This document shows, one piece after another, positions 7,371-14,111 of a stretch of 38,988 bases of DNA. The notes under the pieces were generated by a model. That model was not told the origin of the DNA and did no database searches. It saw only the letters and a program-made list of their open reading frames with translations. The stretch comes from a virus. The stretch is from positions 1 through 38,988 of IMG/VR virus record IMGVR_UViG_3300032331_003602; one strand, 5' to 3'. Each line of letters starts with the position of its first letter. Within the stretch, counting starts at the first letter, position 1. A program made the translations under genes and the position numbers.

Positions 7371-7769
7371 TTATATCAGATTTATGCCTTCATAGAGCAA
7401 TTGATATCCTAATCTTAATCGCTGCAAAAATTCTGAAGTATTCCTGTTTTTCCATTTTGGATTAGGAAGGTCTATAATCCAATTCTTAGGGCTATGGCAG
7501 ATGGATTGATGACAAGATAAGCAAACGGGAAATGTAGACCTTCCTATCACATCCTTGCCATAATAAGCATGGTGTAATTCATCAGATGATTTAACCATAC
7601 AAACACAACATAATCCATGGGTTGATTTGTGAGCGATCGCGCATTGTCTCCGGTATTTTTTAGGGTCGCCATAGCGTTGATCGTAATCTATCTTTTGCCC
7701 CTGTCTCTTTTTCTTTTCTGCCATTTTCCGTTGCTGATACTTACTTTTCTTTTCGTATTTGGTAGACAT
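7371..7769 (-). CDS. HNH-like zinc-binding protein (132 aa)
   Basis: The amino-terminal 45 residues are very basic (KKSKYQQRKMAEKKKRQGQK). The core has Cys54 and Cys57 (CCVC), HH at 66-67, then Cys83 and Cys86 (CLSCH), which is the layout of HNH nucleases: two CxxC pairs around the beta-beta-alpha metal site. The classical downstream Asn-His pair is not obvious, so it may bind DNA without cutting. Small phage HNH proteins often assist DNA packaging or act as homing enzymes. A terminator hairpin follows at 7316-7340 on its strand. No strong ribosome site precedes the ATG. Confidence 0.75.
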   Translation of the reverse strand: MSTKYEKKSKYQQRKMAEKKKRQGQKIDYDQRYGDPKKYRRQCAIAHKSTHGLCCVCMVKSSDELHHAYYGKDVIGRSTFPVCLSCHQSICHSPKNWIIDLPNPKWKNRNTSEFLQRLRLGYQLLYEGINLI

Positions 7770-7806
7770 TGCTGGTTTTTTGATAGTAAATAATAATCAT
7801 ATTTTA

Positions 7807-8028
7807 CTATTTAGTATCAATTAATTTGTTCAGTTCATTAGCTAATTTCTCTGCCTTCTTTTGGGATAATCCGTGTTTAATAGTTATCAACCCATCACTG
7901 TTTTTAAAAACAATTTGCCAGTATTTCTTGACAGTAATTGAAGACTGAACAGCATGAAATTTATCAATAACTAAGTTATCCCTGGCTTGCTTAAATTCGT
8001 GACACAATGCGTAAGATATTTCACTCAT
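7807..8028 (-). CDS. Hypothetical protein (73 aa)
   Basis: A small charged protein whose carboxyl half has HGLSQKKAEKLANELNKL, a strand-turn-helix pattern. Its ATG overlaps the stop of the 52-aa gene upstream (ATGAGTGA, 8021-8028), so translation is coupled. It is the third gene of the minus-strand unit that starts with the winged-helix protein at 8993. No function assigned. Confidence 0.65.
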   Translation of the reverse strand: MSEISYALCHEFKQARDNLVIDKFHAVQSSITVKKYWQIVFKNSDGLITIKHGLSQKKAEKLANELNKLIDTK

Positions 8029-8179
8029 ATTTGACTTGACCCTTTAACTTGAGAACTAAATTAATAGCAGTTTCAACAGTGGAATTGTCTGCTAATTCTG
8101 GATGCTGAGAAAGCGCGTCTAAAGACTTGACAGCACTTTTGATTAATTCACTAACAGTGACTTTAGTTGTGGTCTTCAT
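8021..8179 (-). CDS. Small helical protein (52 aa)
   Basis: The reading frame starts MKTTTKVTVSELIKSAVKSL and ends KGQVKYE with TGA at 8021-8023. It is short but supported by its position: the ATG at 8179 lies inside the end of the gene at 8163-8993 (17-bp overlap), and its stop overlaps the next ATG. It is predicted helical and has no Cys or membrane segment. Function unknown; it could be a partner of the winged-helix protein encoded just before it. Confidence 0.6.
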   Translation of the reverse strand: MKTTTKVTVSELIKSAVKSLDALSQHPELADNSTVETAINLVLKLKGQVKYE

Positions 8180-8993
8180 AGCTGTTTTTTTGGGGTAATG
8201 GTAACTGAGAATTTAACTTTCTCTTCTTATATGTGATTAATTGATTTAAGTGGGATAAAGCTATTGAATTATCAATAAGAGCAAAGTACACAATATTACT
8301 TCTGACATGGCTTCCCGCCCTGACTATACCCATTGTGATGAACAATTCTAATATCTTTCTTAAAGTAGTCCCGCTACATTGATTTGGTGGTAACTTACGT
8401 AAAATACCTGTCACTGACATTGCTTCATCTGCATTTTTCAAAACATCTAAAACAGCGTTCTTGTTTTCATACCTACCAATATAAGTACCTATAATTTCAT
8501 GAAGTAGGCACTCCCTTTCCATGTCAGTCCATAGCCGTGTATTCCAATCAATAGAACATACCAAACTTTCCTTTTCTAATCTCTTTAAATGATAGGCGAT
8601 CGCTCTAGGTCTAATCTGTGGAAACTTATCTTTCAACTCCATAGCAGACATGGGTTTATGTGCATTCTTAATTTCTTTGAGGATTGATTCTCTAATTTGG
8701 ACACAACGGGATACTGTAGTAACTTTTTTCTGTTTAATCTTGACCTGTGGTGGCTTTTTAGGCTTGGTTGGGGGTTCAATAATACTTTGCGGTTGGCTTA
8801 TTTCCTGCCTTTTAATCTCAAATTTATCGCAAATTAAATGGACTTTATAACCCCCTAGCTTACCCGTTATGTTTATATATTGCTGTGCTTGTAAGCTATT
8901 TAAAATATTAGATGGAAAGTGATTTAATTCCCTTAAGTTAGCAGAACCACCACGGGCTTTAAGGAAATCTATTATTTGCTGAGGGTTAAGCAT
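8163..8993 (-). CDS. Three-module winged-helix protein (276 aa)
   Basis: The first 55 residues (IIDFLKARGGSANLRELNHF) match the first module of the protein at 5891-7132, then a basic Pro-rich linker (PTKPKKPPQVKIKQKK) leads to two winged-helix modules at about 100-170 and 175-245. The second contains MSAMELKDKFPQIRPRAIAYHL, and the third GILRKLPPNQCSGTTLRKIL. It is a shorter paralogue of that protein. A 31-bp palindrome at 9009-9039 lies just upstream of its start and is a natural operator candidate, which would allow autoregulation. It heads a three-gene minus-strand unit. Confidence 0.78.
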   Translation of the reverse strand: MLNPQQIIDFLKARGGSANLRELNHFPSNILNSLQAQQYINITGKLGGYKVHLICDKFEIKRQEISQPQSIIEPPTKPKKPPQVKIKQKKVTTVSRCVQIRESILKEIKNAHKPMSAMELKDKFPQIRPRAIAYHLKRLEKESLVCSIDWNTRLWTDMERECLLHEIIGTYIGRYENKNAVLDVLKNADEAMSVTGILRKLPPNQCSGTTLRKILELFITMGIVRAGSHVRSNIVYFALIDNSIALSHLNQLITYKKRKLNSQLPLPQKNSYEDHN

Positions 8994-9008
8994 ATAGTTT
9001 AATCATGT

Positions 9009-9039
9009 AAAGAGAATATACTCATTTTATACTCTCTTT
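9009..9039. promoter_or_regulatory. 31-bp palindromic operator candidate
   Basis: AAAGAGA (9009-9015) and TATA (9017-9020) are mirrored by TATA (9028-9031) and TCTCTTT (9033-9039), giving 11 matched pairs around a 7-bp centre. It begins 16 bp upstream of the start codon of the winged-helix gene at 8993 and 11 bp after the last gene of the 14-9 kb operon. It could be an operator, or an RNA hairpin ending that operon, though no T run follows. Confidence 0.55.
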
Positions 9040-9049
9040 AATGTAGTTA

Positions 9050-9256
9050 TCATTGCGTTTTTTGTTCAATTTGATAACAGGTTAATGACATTGAATTTAA
9101 TCCTCTTAATGTTCTAAAAACATCAATTTCTTCAAGTGAAGTAAACAAGTAAGCATCACTTATTCTGTGCGTGAAAAGAACATCATAAAGTCCTGTATCT
9201 TTGTGAATCAATCCTTGATCAGCCTGTAACACAAATCCTTTCAACTGATTACTCAT
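9050..9256 (-). CDS. Small protein, last of the membrane/ATPase operon (68 aa)
   Basis: It begins MSNQLKGFVLQADQGLIHKD, and its first 27 residues are identical to those of the gene just upstream (9249-9479). The rest (FTHRISDAYLFTSLEEIDVFRTLRG region) is unique, so this is probably the original gene and the upstream one a hybrid. Its ATG overlaps the preceding stop by 8 bp. No family or membrane segment is evident. Palindromic DNA follows at 9009-9039. Confidence 0.65.
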   Translation of the reverse strand: MSNQLKGFVLQADQGLIHKDTGLYDVLFTHRISDAYLFTSLEEIDVFRTLRGLNSMSLTCYQIEQKTQ

Positions 9257-9619
9257 CGTTCAATCCCTCCATAAGTTTTGTTGTCAATAATTCCACACCT
9301 TTATCATTTAATTCCTGTGCAGTTAAATGTTTCCAGGCTGCTTTTAATTCTTCTGCTGTGGGCTGTCTACCTAAACTTTTAACCCACTCAACCAATAAAA
9401 GAACATCATAAAGTCCTGTATCTTTGTGAATCAATCCTTGATCAGCCTGTAACACAAATCCTTTCAACTGATTACTCATCTTCCAGTCCCTCCTTTAATT
9501 TCGCCATTAATAACTCAACACCTTTATCGTTTAATTCCTGTTGGGTTAAATGTTTCCATGCTGCTTTTAACTCATCTGCTGTAGGTTGCCTTTCCAAGAC
9601 TTCCTTGCACCATTGAGTC
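9174..9619 (-). repeat. 223-bp tandem duplication
   Basis: Copy 1 (9174-9396) and copy 2 (9397-9619) are offset by exactly 223 bp. The 83 bp encoding the start of the small protein (9174-9256 and 9397-9479) are identical, whereas the other part, encoding the tail of the ATPase, has diverged. The duplication spans an overlapping stop/start junction and therefore made a hybrid gene (9249-9479). Confidence 0.85.
9249..9479 (-). CDS. Hybrid protein: small-protein head, ATPase tail (76 aa)
   Basis: Residues 1-27 equal the start of the 68-aa protein downstream. Residues 28-76 (VEWVKSLGRQPTAEELKAAW and on to LMEGLNDE) match the last 45 residues of the ATPase at 9472-11043, which read LERQPTADELKAAWKHL and end KEGLEDE. 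A tandem duplication of the junction created this chimera. It keeps the 8-bp overlaps with both neighbours, so it can be translated. Whether it is functional is unknown; the tail domain could compete with or bind the ATPase's partners. Confidence 0.75.
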   Translation of the reverse strand: MSNQLKGFVLQADQGLIHKDTGLYDVLLLVEWVKSLGRQPTAEELKAAWKHLTAQELNDKGVELLTTKLMEGLNDE

Positions 9620-11043
9620 AGTATTTGATAATAGTCCGCCGTGTTTTCCTGCGGTTGGGCTTCACCCTCATCTTCACTTTGATCACCACTAGTTTGTTCC
9701 ATTGCATCAATATCAAATACAGGAATCAAAGCAATAAAAGGACTACCACGGGTAGGAACTACCAAAGCGTATCTCACCTGTTCTTTATCTAAGAGTTCAC
9801 ACACTTGACTAAACAAATCAGATATTTCTGCTTTGACATTTAACAATTCCGGCATCTTGGTTAAGACGTAATTAGATACTTTTCCTAGTGCCAAAAAGCA
9901 GATATTTTTAAGCGCAGGACGACTAAAACCAGTGTAGGTACTTAATGGGTTTTGTCCCATAAAAATACCGTGAATCTTCATGGCAGCGGTGAAGTTAATA
10001 ATATAATTCCACATAGCACAAAGGTTCATTGCTGTGTCTTTCGGCACTTGTCCAACAAGTCCTTTCCCTTCACCAAATACCACATTAACTTCATCTTGAA
10101 TCAGGAATATTTCACCAAGTCCTTCACCCTTGCGGTTGTTTTTAAACTCATCCTGGCGTGCATCTATAACTTTTGTAGCAAACGTAACCCACTGATCTAG
10201 ATTGGTTTTGAAACCATCAAATTTACGACTAAATTTACACAACCAAGCTGTTAAATAGTTCTTAGGGTCTGAGCCAAACACATAAGCTGGACTTTGTGAC
10301 TTAGCAGCAATCTTGTTAATAAAAACACCTGCTAAAGTAGACTTTCCTGATTGGGTTTCACCCCAAAAGCTAAAGTGATGGTTGGCACGTTCGCTCATCT
10401 TCTGTCTAGCGGAACTTTCACACAATTCATCAACCCATTCATCATCTATCCTGACGTAATCAGGATATTGAGATGCTAATTCTTCCAATAGTTGCCGGGT
10501 ACTGGGATTGATGATTGATTGAACCATCTTTTCATCCACTGTCGCTATTTCAGGATTAGCAATAGTACGAGAGCCAGGTAATTGTCTAGGCTCATCAAGA
10601 ACCGCTTGTTGTACCTGTGGCAACTCAACCAAGCCTTGTAATCCATAAGATTGCATCCAGCGGGGTCGTTCCATTTCTGGAAGTCCATTTATATACCCTG
10701 CTAACTCACGCTTAGATTGAATAGCATTCTTACATTGTTCAAAGGTAAACGTGCCTTTGAGTTCTTCTTTGATAATGGCGTGACTAGCATCTTCAATAGA
10801 CTTGTAAAACTTCTCTTTATGCTTGCGTTGGTAAGCTTCAGCGGTAAAACACGCGCCTGAAAAAAGCCCAAGCAACTGTTGAATCAGCTTGACTTCACTA
10901 TTTAAGTTTGGGGCAAATACCACCGGGGTAAACGTACCTGCTATTGCTGTAGCTGCAAGAGTTCCCATTAAAACCCGCTCAACATTTATCAACTTGGAAT
11001 AAATGTCTTTATCTTTTGAGAATGGGTTACTATGATGCTGCAT
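9472..11043 (-). CDS. Membrane-anchored HerA/FtsK-like ATPase (523 aa)
   Basis: Residues 24-44 are hydrophobic (VLMGTLAATAIAGTFTPVVF) and a second such segment spans about 52-68, so the protein is anchored by its amino end. Walker A GETQSGKST is at 228-236 and Walker B IFLIQDE at 312-318, with the Q-rich sensor region IFMGQNPLS after it. This layout fits the HerA/FtsK/TraD superfamily of DNA or substrate pumps. The final 45 residues form a separate helical domain repeated in the next gene. It overlaps its shortened paralogue upstream by 14 bp. Substrate unknown; DNA transfer, packaging or export are possible. Confidence 0.8.
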   Translation of the reverse strand: MQHHSNPFSKDKDIYSKLINVERVLMGTLAATAIAGTFTPVVFAPNLNSEVKLIQQLLGLFSGACFTAEAYQRKHKEKFYKSIEDASHAIIKEELKGTFTFEQCKNAIQSKRELAGYINGLPEMERPRWMQSYGLQGLVELPQVQQAVLDEPRQLPGSRTIANPEIATVDEKMVQSIINPSTRQLLEELASQYPDYVRIDDEWVDELCESSARQKMSERANHHFSFWGETQSGKSTLAGVFINKIAAKSQSPAYVFGSDPKNYLTAWLCKFSRKFDGFKTNLDQWVTFATKVIDARQDEFKNNRKGEGLGEIFLIQDEVNVVFGEGKGLVGQVPKDTAMNLCAMWNYIINFTAAMKIHGIFMGQNPLSTYTGFSRPALKNICFLALGKVSNYVLTKMPELLNVKAEISDLFSQVCELLDKEQVRYALVVPTRGSPFIALIPVFDIDAMEQTSGDQSEDEGEAQPQENTADYYQILTQWCKEVLERQPTADELKAAWKHLTQQELNDKGVELLMAKLKEGLEDE

Positions 11044-11536
11044 AAGAAGGTTTTGGTAAGTTAGGAGCTAATGTTATGTAAGGGTCCTTGTTTGTAGGAA
11101 TTACCAATGCACAAGGAATATATTTGTTGTCAAGCAAATCCCGTACGTGCCTAAAAAGATTTGCTAATTCTGGGTTAATTCTCCAGTAATTAGGTTGGAT
11201 CAAATAGTGGATCATTACTCTAGTACCCATTGCAATTAAACAGATATTTTCTCTCTGTTTTTTAGTAAGTCCGTCATCAAACGGTCTTTGTCTTTCCAAA
11301 ATGTCGTCTCTGCGGAAACCAGTTCTTTCCTGAATCATCTTAATCAAACTTGATTTACCAATGCCAAATTCCCCGGTTACTATTAGTTGAAAACGCTGGT
11401 TTTCAACTGAGTGTTGCTTTTGTTTTACTAAACTACTGCATAGATCATCTAGCCAATAATCATCAAAGATGATATGTTCAGGGTATTCAGAAGACAAGAC
11501 TTCTAAGCGTTTTAAAATTGTATTAAGATGCTGCAT
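11030..11536 (-). CDS. Shrunken ATPase paralogue without Walker B (168 aa)
   Basis: Residues 1-70 align with about 183-245 of the large ATPase next door: LEVLSSEYPEHIIFDDYWLD against LEELASQYPDYVRIDDEWVD, then Walker A GEFGIGKSS (55-63). The following match jumps to the region after Walker B (ENICLIAMG against KNICFLALG) and runs to ALVIPT.KDPYITLAP. The amino-terminal membrane segments, Walker B and the extra tail are missing. Both genes start ATGCAGCAT inside the preceding stop region with the same 14-bp overlap. It may bind nucleotide and act as a regulatory or structural subunit. Confidence 0.8.
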   Translation of the reverse strand: MQHLNTILKRLEVLSSEYPEHIIFDDYWLDDLCSSLVKQKQHSVENQRFQLIVTGEFGIGKSSLIKMIQERTGFRRDDILERQRPFDDGLTKKQRENICLIAMGTRVMIHYLIQPNYWRINPELANLFRHVRDLLDNKYIPCALVIPTNKDPYITLAPNLPKPSYAAS

Positions 11537-11810
11537 AAAGACCTACCATGACTGCAAATAAAACTAAACCACCAAAGATGTAAATAGGGGCAAACCCCAC
11601 TAAAGTTAAGTTCTTACTCATTACCCCGTGATATCTGTGGTATAACCCTAACCAATTATTAAAACCAGCAATTAGTATGAGTAACAATCCTAAAAGAATC
11701 AGTGCGATCGCACCCCCGGCAGTAGAAGGATAGGCTTTTATTAAAAAGCCTAAAAGTTGAAAAGTTGCGTACCCGCAAAATAGTAAACCACCGTACGATA
11801 GTCTATTCAT
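11523..11810 (-). CDS. Three-segment membrane protein (95 aa)
   Basis: Hydrophobic segments span about residues 8-25, 31-50 and 70-92, with few charges between them and NWLGLYHRYHG in the loop. The end GLYAAS overlaps the start of the next gene by 14 bp. No family recognised. Located between the 31-aa peptide and the small ATPase paralogue, it is a likely membrane partner of the ATPases. Confidence 0.72.
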   Translation of the reverse strand: MNRLSYGGLLFCGYATFQLLGFLIKAYPSTAGGAIALILLGLLLILIAGFNNWLGLYHRYHGVMSKNLTLVGFAPIYIFGGLVLFAVMVGLYAAS

Positions 11811-11813
11811 TAC

Positions 11814-11909
11814 TTACTTCCTCATATCGTATTGCAAGTACAAAATCATGCCTAAGAACAATGCAATTAATAATATTGTGATTACACTTTTGATATCTGT
11901 TACTGGCAT
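11814..11909 (-). CDS. 31-aa single-pass membrane peptide
   Basis: A strong AGGAG ribosome site sits 8 bp before the ATG at 11909, at the end of the upstream gene. The peptide is MPVTDIKSV, then a hydrophobic run of about 18 residues (ITILLIALFLGMILYL), then QYDMRK with positive end. The size and layout are like small coat or accessory membrane peptides. It is followed 3 bp later by the start of the 95-aa membrane protein. Too short for statistical gene calling, but the ribosome site and the tight spacing support it. Confidence 0.7.
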   Translation of the reverse strand: MPVTDIKSVITILLIALFLGMILYLQYDMRK

Positions 11910-11910
11910 T

Positions 11911-12393
11911 TTAGTTCTCCTCTTTACTTGCTATATCAAATACATTTGCACACCCAAAAGCCAATTCACTACCAACAACAAATACCCCGCAAAGAACTCT
12001 TAAAAACATGGCAGAAGGATTGCCTAATTGCTTCAAATTAATTTGATAATCAGTCCAAAATGTGTAGGATGCTACAAGCAGAAAAATTATTAATCCTACA
12101 AAAAAAACTGTATCAAATATCTTCTTTACTTCTTTATCTGCTTTGGGCTTTGTCAATACTTTAATCAACATCCTGGGATCAAATATAACCGTTGTTACTG
12201 ACAATTCAATCCCCAAAATCAAAGCTACTGCTACAGCACTTGCAAATATTCTTTGCCAATATTCCGCACCCTTTAATAAGCCGTAAAAGTGGGGGTAGAG
12301 GGTGTAAGCATTGTATAAAAGCACGCCCCAACCAACTTTATTAAAGAATTGGAATAGGGTTGCATCAGCTTCACTATTCCGTTTAAATATCAT
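11911..12393 (-). CDS. Multi-pass membrane protein (160 aa)
   Basis: Four hydrophobic segments are visible at about 15-35, 45-68, 90-112 and 127-150, with a basic loop (LTKPKADKEVKK) between the second and third. The amino end MIFKRNSEAD is short and charged. The start overlaps the previous stop by four bases (ATGA), and the last codons contain the ribosome site of the 31-aa gene that follows. No family recognised; a channel or scaffold in the same membrane complex is plausible. Confidence 0.75.
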   Translation of the reverse strand: MIFKRNSEADATLFQFFNKVGWGVLLYNAYTLYPHFYGLLKGAEYWQRIFASAVAVALILGIELSVTTVIFDPRMLIKVLTKPKADKEVKKIFDTVFFVGLIIFLLVASYTFWTDYQINLKQLGNPSAMFLRVLCGVFVVGSELAFGCANVFDIASKEEN

Positions 12394-12827
12394 GAAAATA
12401 TCTCCTTGGCTTGAACTTCGTAAACTGTTTGAAAGCCGTCTAAATTAACTTGAGTTTCTGCTGCTCCCAGTTGATACCTAGACACGGCTTTACCGTGATT
12501 AGCCTGAATACTTCTTAGGCGTTCATCAACTTGCATCACTTTCTGCGTGTGCTGAACATTTATTTCATGAAGTCGAACCAATTGGTCCATCTGCTGACTT
12601 CTGCTAGTTGTGATATCTTTAGCCAGTGCCAACTGGGCTTCTATTTCCCCAGTGTTTTTAGCCTCCTGAAGAACCTGCTGGGCGGATACCCCTGCTGGTA
12701 GCTTCATGGTTTCTTTGATTCTGGTTAGCGATGCACCCATATCACCAATTTTTGTGACATCAGCGCCCATCCCAGTTAATTGTGTCTTTTCTTGAGTTGC
12801 GAGTCCTGCGAAGATATTGTCAAACAT
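12390..12827 (-). CDS. Helical/coiled-coil protein (145 aa)
   Basis: After MFDNIFAGLATQEKTQLTGM the protein is almost continuously helix-forming, with long runs rich in Gln, Lys, Glu and Ala (QQVLQEAKNTGEIEAQLALA; QKVMQVDERLRSIQANHGK). This suggests a coiled-coil rod of about 100 residues. No membrane segment is present. It begins 52 bp before the end of the upstream gene, a large overlap that still leaves both frames open, and ends overlapping the next start. It may link the small membrane proteins of the operon. Confidence 0.72.
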   Translation of the reverse strand: MFDNIFAGLATQEKTQLTGMGADVTKIGDMGASLTRIKETMKLPAGVSAQQVLQEAKNTGEIEAQLALAKDITTSRSQQMDQLVRLHEINVQHTQKVMQVDERLRSIQANHGKAVSRYQLGAAETQVNLDGFQTVYEVQAKEIFS

Positions 12828-13141
12828 TGTTTATGCTCCTGGTTAGTTGATTTGTTAATGCTTAAAAATGCACAGAGAATTAAAGTTAAAGTCGCCAAGC
12901 CTAAAAAGGTAATGGTCATGGCATTGGTCATTTTAGCTTCATCGCTTATGCGTTGCTCTAGCTCTGACTTGAGGCGACGATCTTGGTCTTTGTGATAGTC
13001 TGATGAAATTATCAATCTGTCAATTGCATTGAGCGCAGGAGAGCCCTTTAAGGTGAACTCACCGCTGGGCTTGTACGTAAGTTCCACTGGTTGTGGACTG
13101 ATTACTTCCTCCTGTATTTCTAGGTGGCTGGGAAATTGCAT
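12776..13141 (-). CDS. Single-pass membrane protein (121 aa)
   Basis: Residues 1-70 are soluble and charged, with DYHKDQDRRLKSELEQRISD as a helical stretch. A hydrophobic segment follows at about 73-94 (TITFLGLATLTLILCAFLS), and then a polar tail ending KKRHN. It overlaps the upstream gene by 83 bp and the downstream gene by 52 bp. Those overlaps are unusual and its exact end or start may differ, but the hydrophobic segment in an operon full of similar proteins supports it. Confidence 0.6.
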   Translation of the reverse strand: MQFPSHLEIQEEVISPQPVELTYKPSGEFTLKGSPALNAIDRLIISSDYHKDQDRRLKSELEQRISDEAKMTNAMTITFLGLATLTLILCAFLSINKSTNQEHKQCLTISSQDSQLKKRHN

Positions 13142-13238
13142 ACATTACTATTCCTGATGCTATGAGAAACTGAACAAATACTGCGGCAATCATCCAATTA
13201 GACGGCTTCAAAATTGATGATATCTTCAAAAGCCTCAT
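13059..13238 (-). CDS. Small single-pass membrane protein (59 aa)
   Basis: From the ATG at 13238 the product is MRLLKISSILKPSNW, a hydrophobic segment (MIAAVFVQFLIASGIVMYAI), and a polar Gly/Ser/Thr-rich tail. Another possible start is the ATG at 13193, five bases after the stop of the upstream gene, giving 44 residues. An in-frame ATG farther upstream at 13301 would add 21 residues but lies deep in the 189-aa gene. Size and layout resemble small phage coat or pilin-like membrane proteins; this is inference. Confidence 0.55.
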   Translation of the reverse strand: MRLLKISSILKPSNWMIAAVFVQFLIASGIVMYAISQPPRNTGGSNQSTTSGTYVQAQR

Positions 13239-13767
13239 CGAAGATTGATCCAATCTGTTGGCGAAAGGATGCCGACTGATTCGTGTATCCCTCCAACTCA
13301 CTGGACACTTTAGCGATAATATTGGGGTTAATTTGTTGACAGCGTTGCATAATTTTAGCTGTTACCGCACTTTCAACTCTTCCACAATTACTATCAAATA
13401 CTTGGATGATTTCTTTAGTTTCAGACTCAACTGCTGTTTTCAAGTTCTGAACAGCAGGTCTTAGTGCTTCAACACCATTTGCATTGGGCATATTGGTGTT
13501 ACTAATCTCGCTTTTTTTGCCCTTCTTTTTGGGCTCTGTTGTCGCTAACTGAGCATCATTGTTAATGACAGCAGGTAAGTTATTGGATTTATCCACTTCT
13601 TCGGCAATAAATTTAGCAGTAGCCTCATCAAATGTGTTAGCTGCTTCGTTGTAAATAGCGGACAAATCAATTCCCACCTCATTAGCAATGGACTGGGCTT
13701 TTACTGCTAATTGTTCATCAGAAATGGGATTCTTTAGATACTGCTTAATTAAATCAAATACGTTCAT
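13198..13767 (-). CDS. Helical soluble protein with duplicated head (189 aa)
   Basis: Residues 1-50 (MNVFDLIKQYLKNPISDEQL and on) are nearly identical to the start of the next upstream gene (13754-13972). A basic patch EPKKKGKK follows at about 78-85, then a helical carboxyl domain of about 100 residues. This one has a Cys pair region (FDSNCGR, MQRCQQ). The ATG overlaps the preceding stop by 14 bp. It looks like the original gene and the 72-aa neighbour a hybrid derived from it. Function unknown. Confidence 0.72.
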   Translation of the reverse strand: MNVFDLIKQYLKNPISDEQLAVKAQSIANEVGIDLSAIYNEAANTFDEATAKFIAEEVDKSNNLPAVINNDAQLATTEPKKKGKKSEISNTNMPNANGVEALRPAVQNLKTAVESETKEIIQVFDSNCGRVESAVTAKIMQRCQQINPNIIAKVSSELEGYTNQSASFRQQIGSIFDEAFEDIINFEAV

Positions 13768-13995
13768 TGGTGACTCCTATTATTTGTTGGGTGTTTGTAA
13801 TTTCTTGAGCGATAAATTGAACTGTAGCTTCATCAAATGTGTTAGTGTCTGCTTTGTAAATAGCGGACAAATCAATTCCCACCTCATTAGCAATAGACTG
13901 GGCTTTTACTGCTAATTGTTCATCAGAAATGGGATTCTTTAAATACTGCTTAATTAAATCAAATACGTTCATTGGTGACTCCTATCATTTGTTGA
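13606..13995 (-). repeat. 205-bp tandem duplication
   Basis: Copy 1 (13606-13790) and copy 2 (13811-13995) are offset by exactly 205 bp and differ at only a minority of positions. Each copy contains the start of the helical protein and the overlapping end of the gene before it, so the copying generated a second, hybrid gene (13754-13972). Confidence 0.85.
13754..13972 (-). CDS. Hybrid protein: helical-protein head, 50-aa-protein tail (72 aa)
   Basis: Residues 1-50 match the start of the 189-aa protein that follows. The last residues, QQIIGVTNERI, match the end of the 50-aa protein upstream, QQMIGVTNERI. It is therefore a chimera formed by tandem duplication of the overlap. It keeps 14-bp overlaps at both ends, the ribosome-site context (ACTCCTAT in the plus strand) and an open frame, so it is probably translated. 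Whether selected for or a neutral by-product cannot be told. Confidence 0.72.
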   Translation of the reverse strand: MNVFDLIKQYLKNPISDEQLAVKAQSIANEVGIDLSAIYKADTNTFDEATVQFIAQEITNTQQIIGVTNERI

Positions 13996-14111
13996 ATTTC
14001 TTTCTTTGCTTTAGCGCTAAATGCGTTAAAACCGGGTCGTGCTTGCCACTCAGTGTAGCTACCGTCATTTTCTAATTTACGGATTAAGACTACTACTTCA
14101 ATGTTTGCCAT
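13959..14111 (-). CDS. 50-aa protein upstream of the hybrid gene
   Basis: The ATG at 14111 overlaps the end of the HTH gene by 14 bp. The product starts MANIEVVVLIRKLENDGSYT and ends QQMIGVTNERI with TGA at 13959-13961. It has a beta-strand start and EWQARPGFNAFSAKAKKEIQ as a helical part, a small fold seen in many uncharacterised phage genes. Its end overlaps the start of the hybrid gene. It is too short for many gene callers, but both overlaps and the copied tail support it. Confidence 0.68.
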   Translation of the reverse strand: MANIEVVVLIRKLENDGSYTEWQARPGFNAFSAKAKKEIQQMIGVTNERI

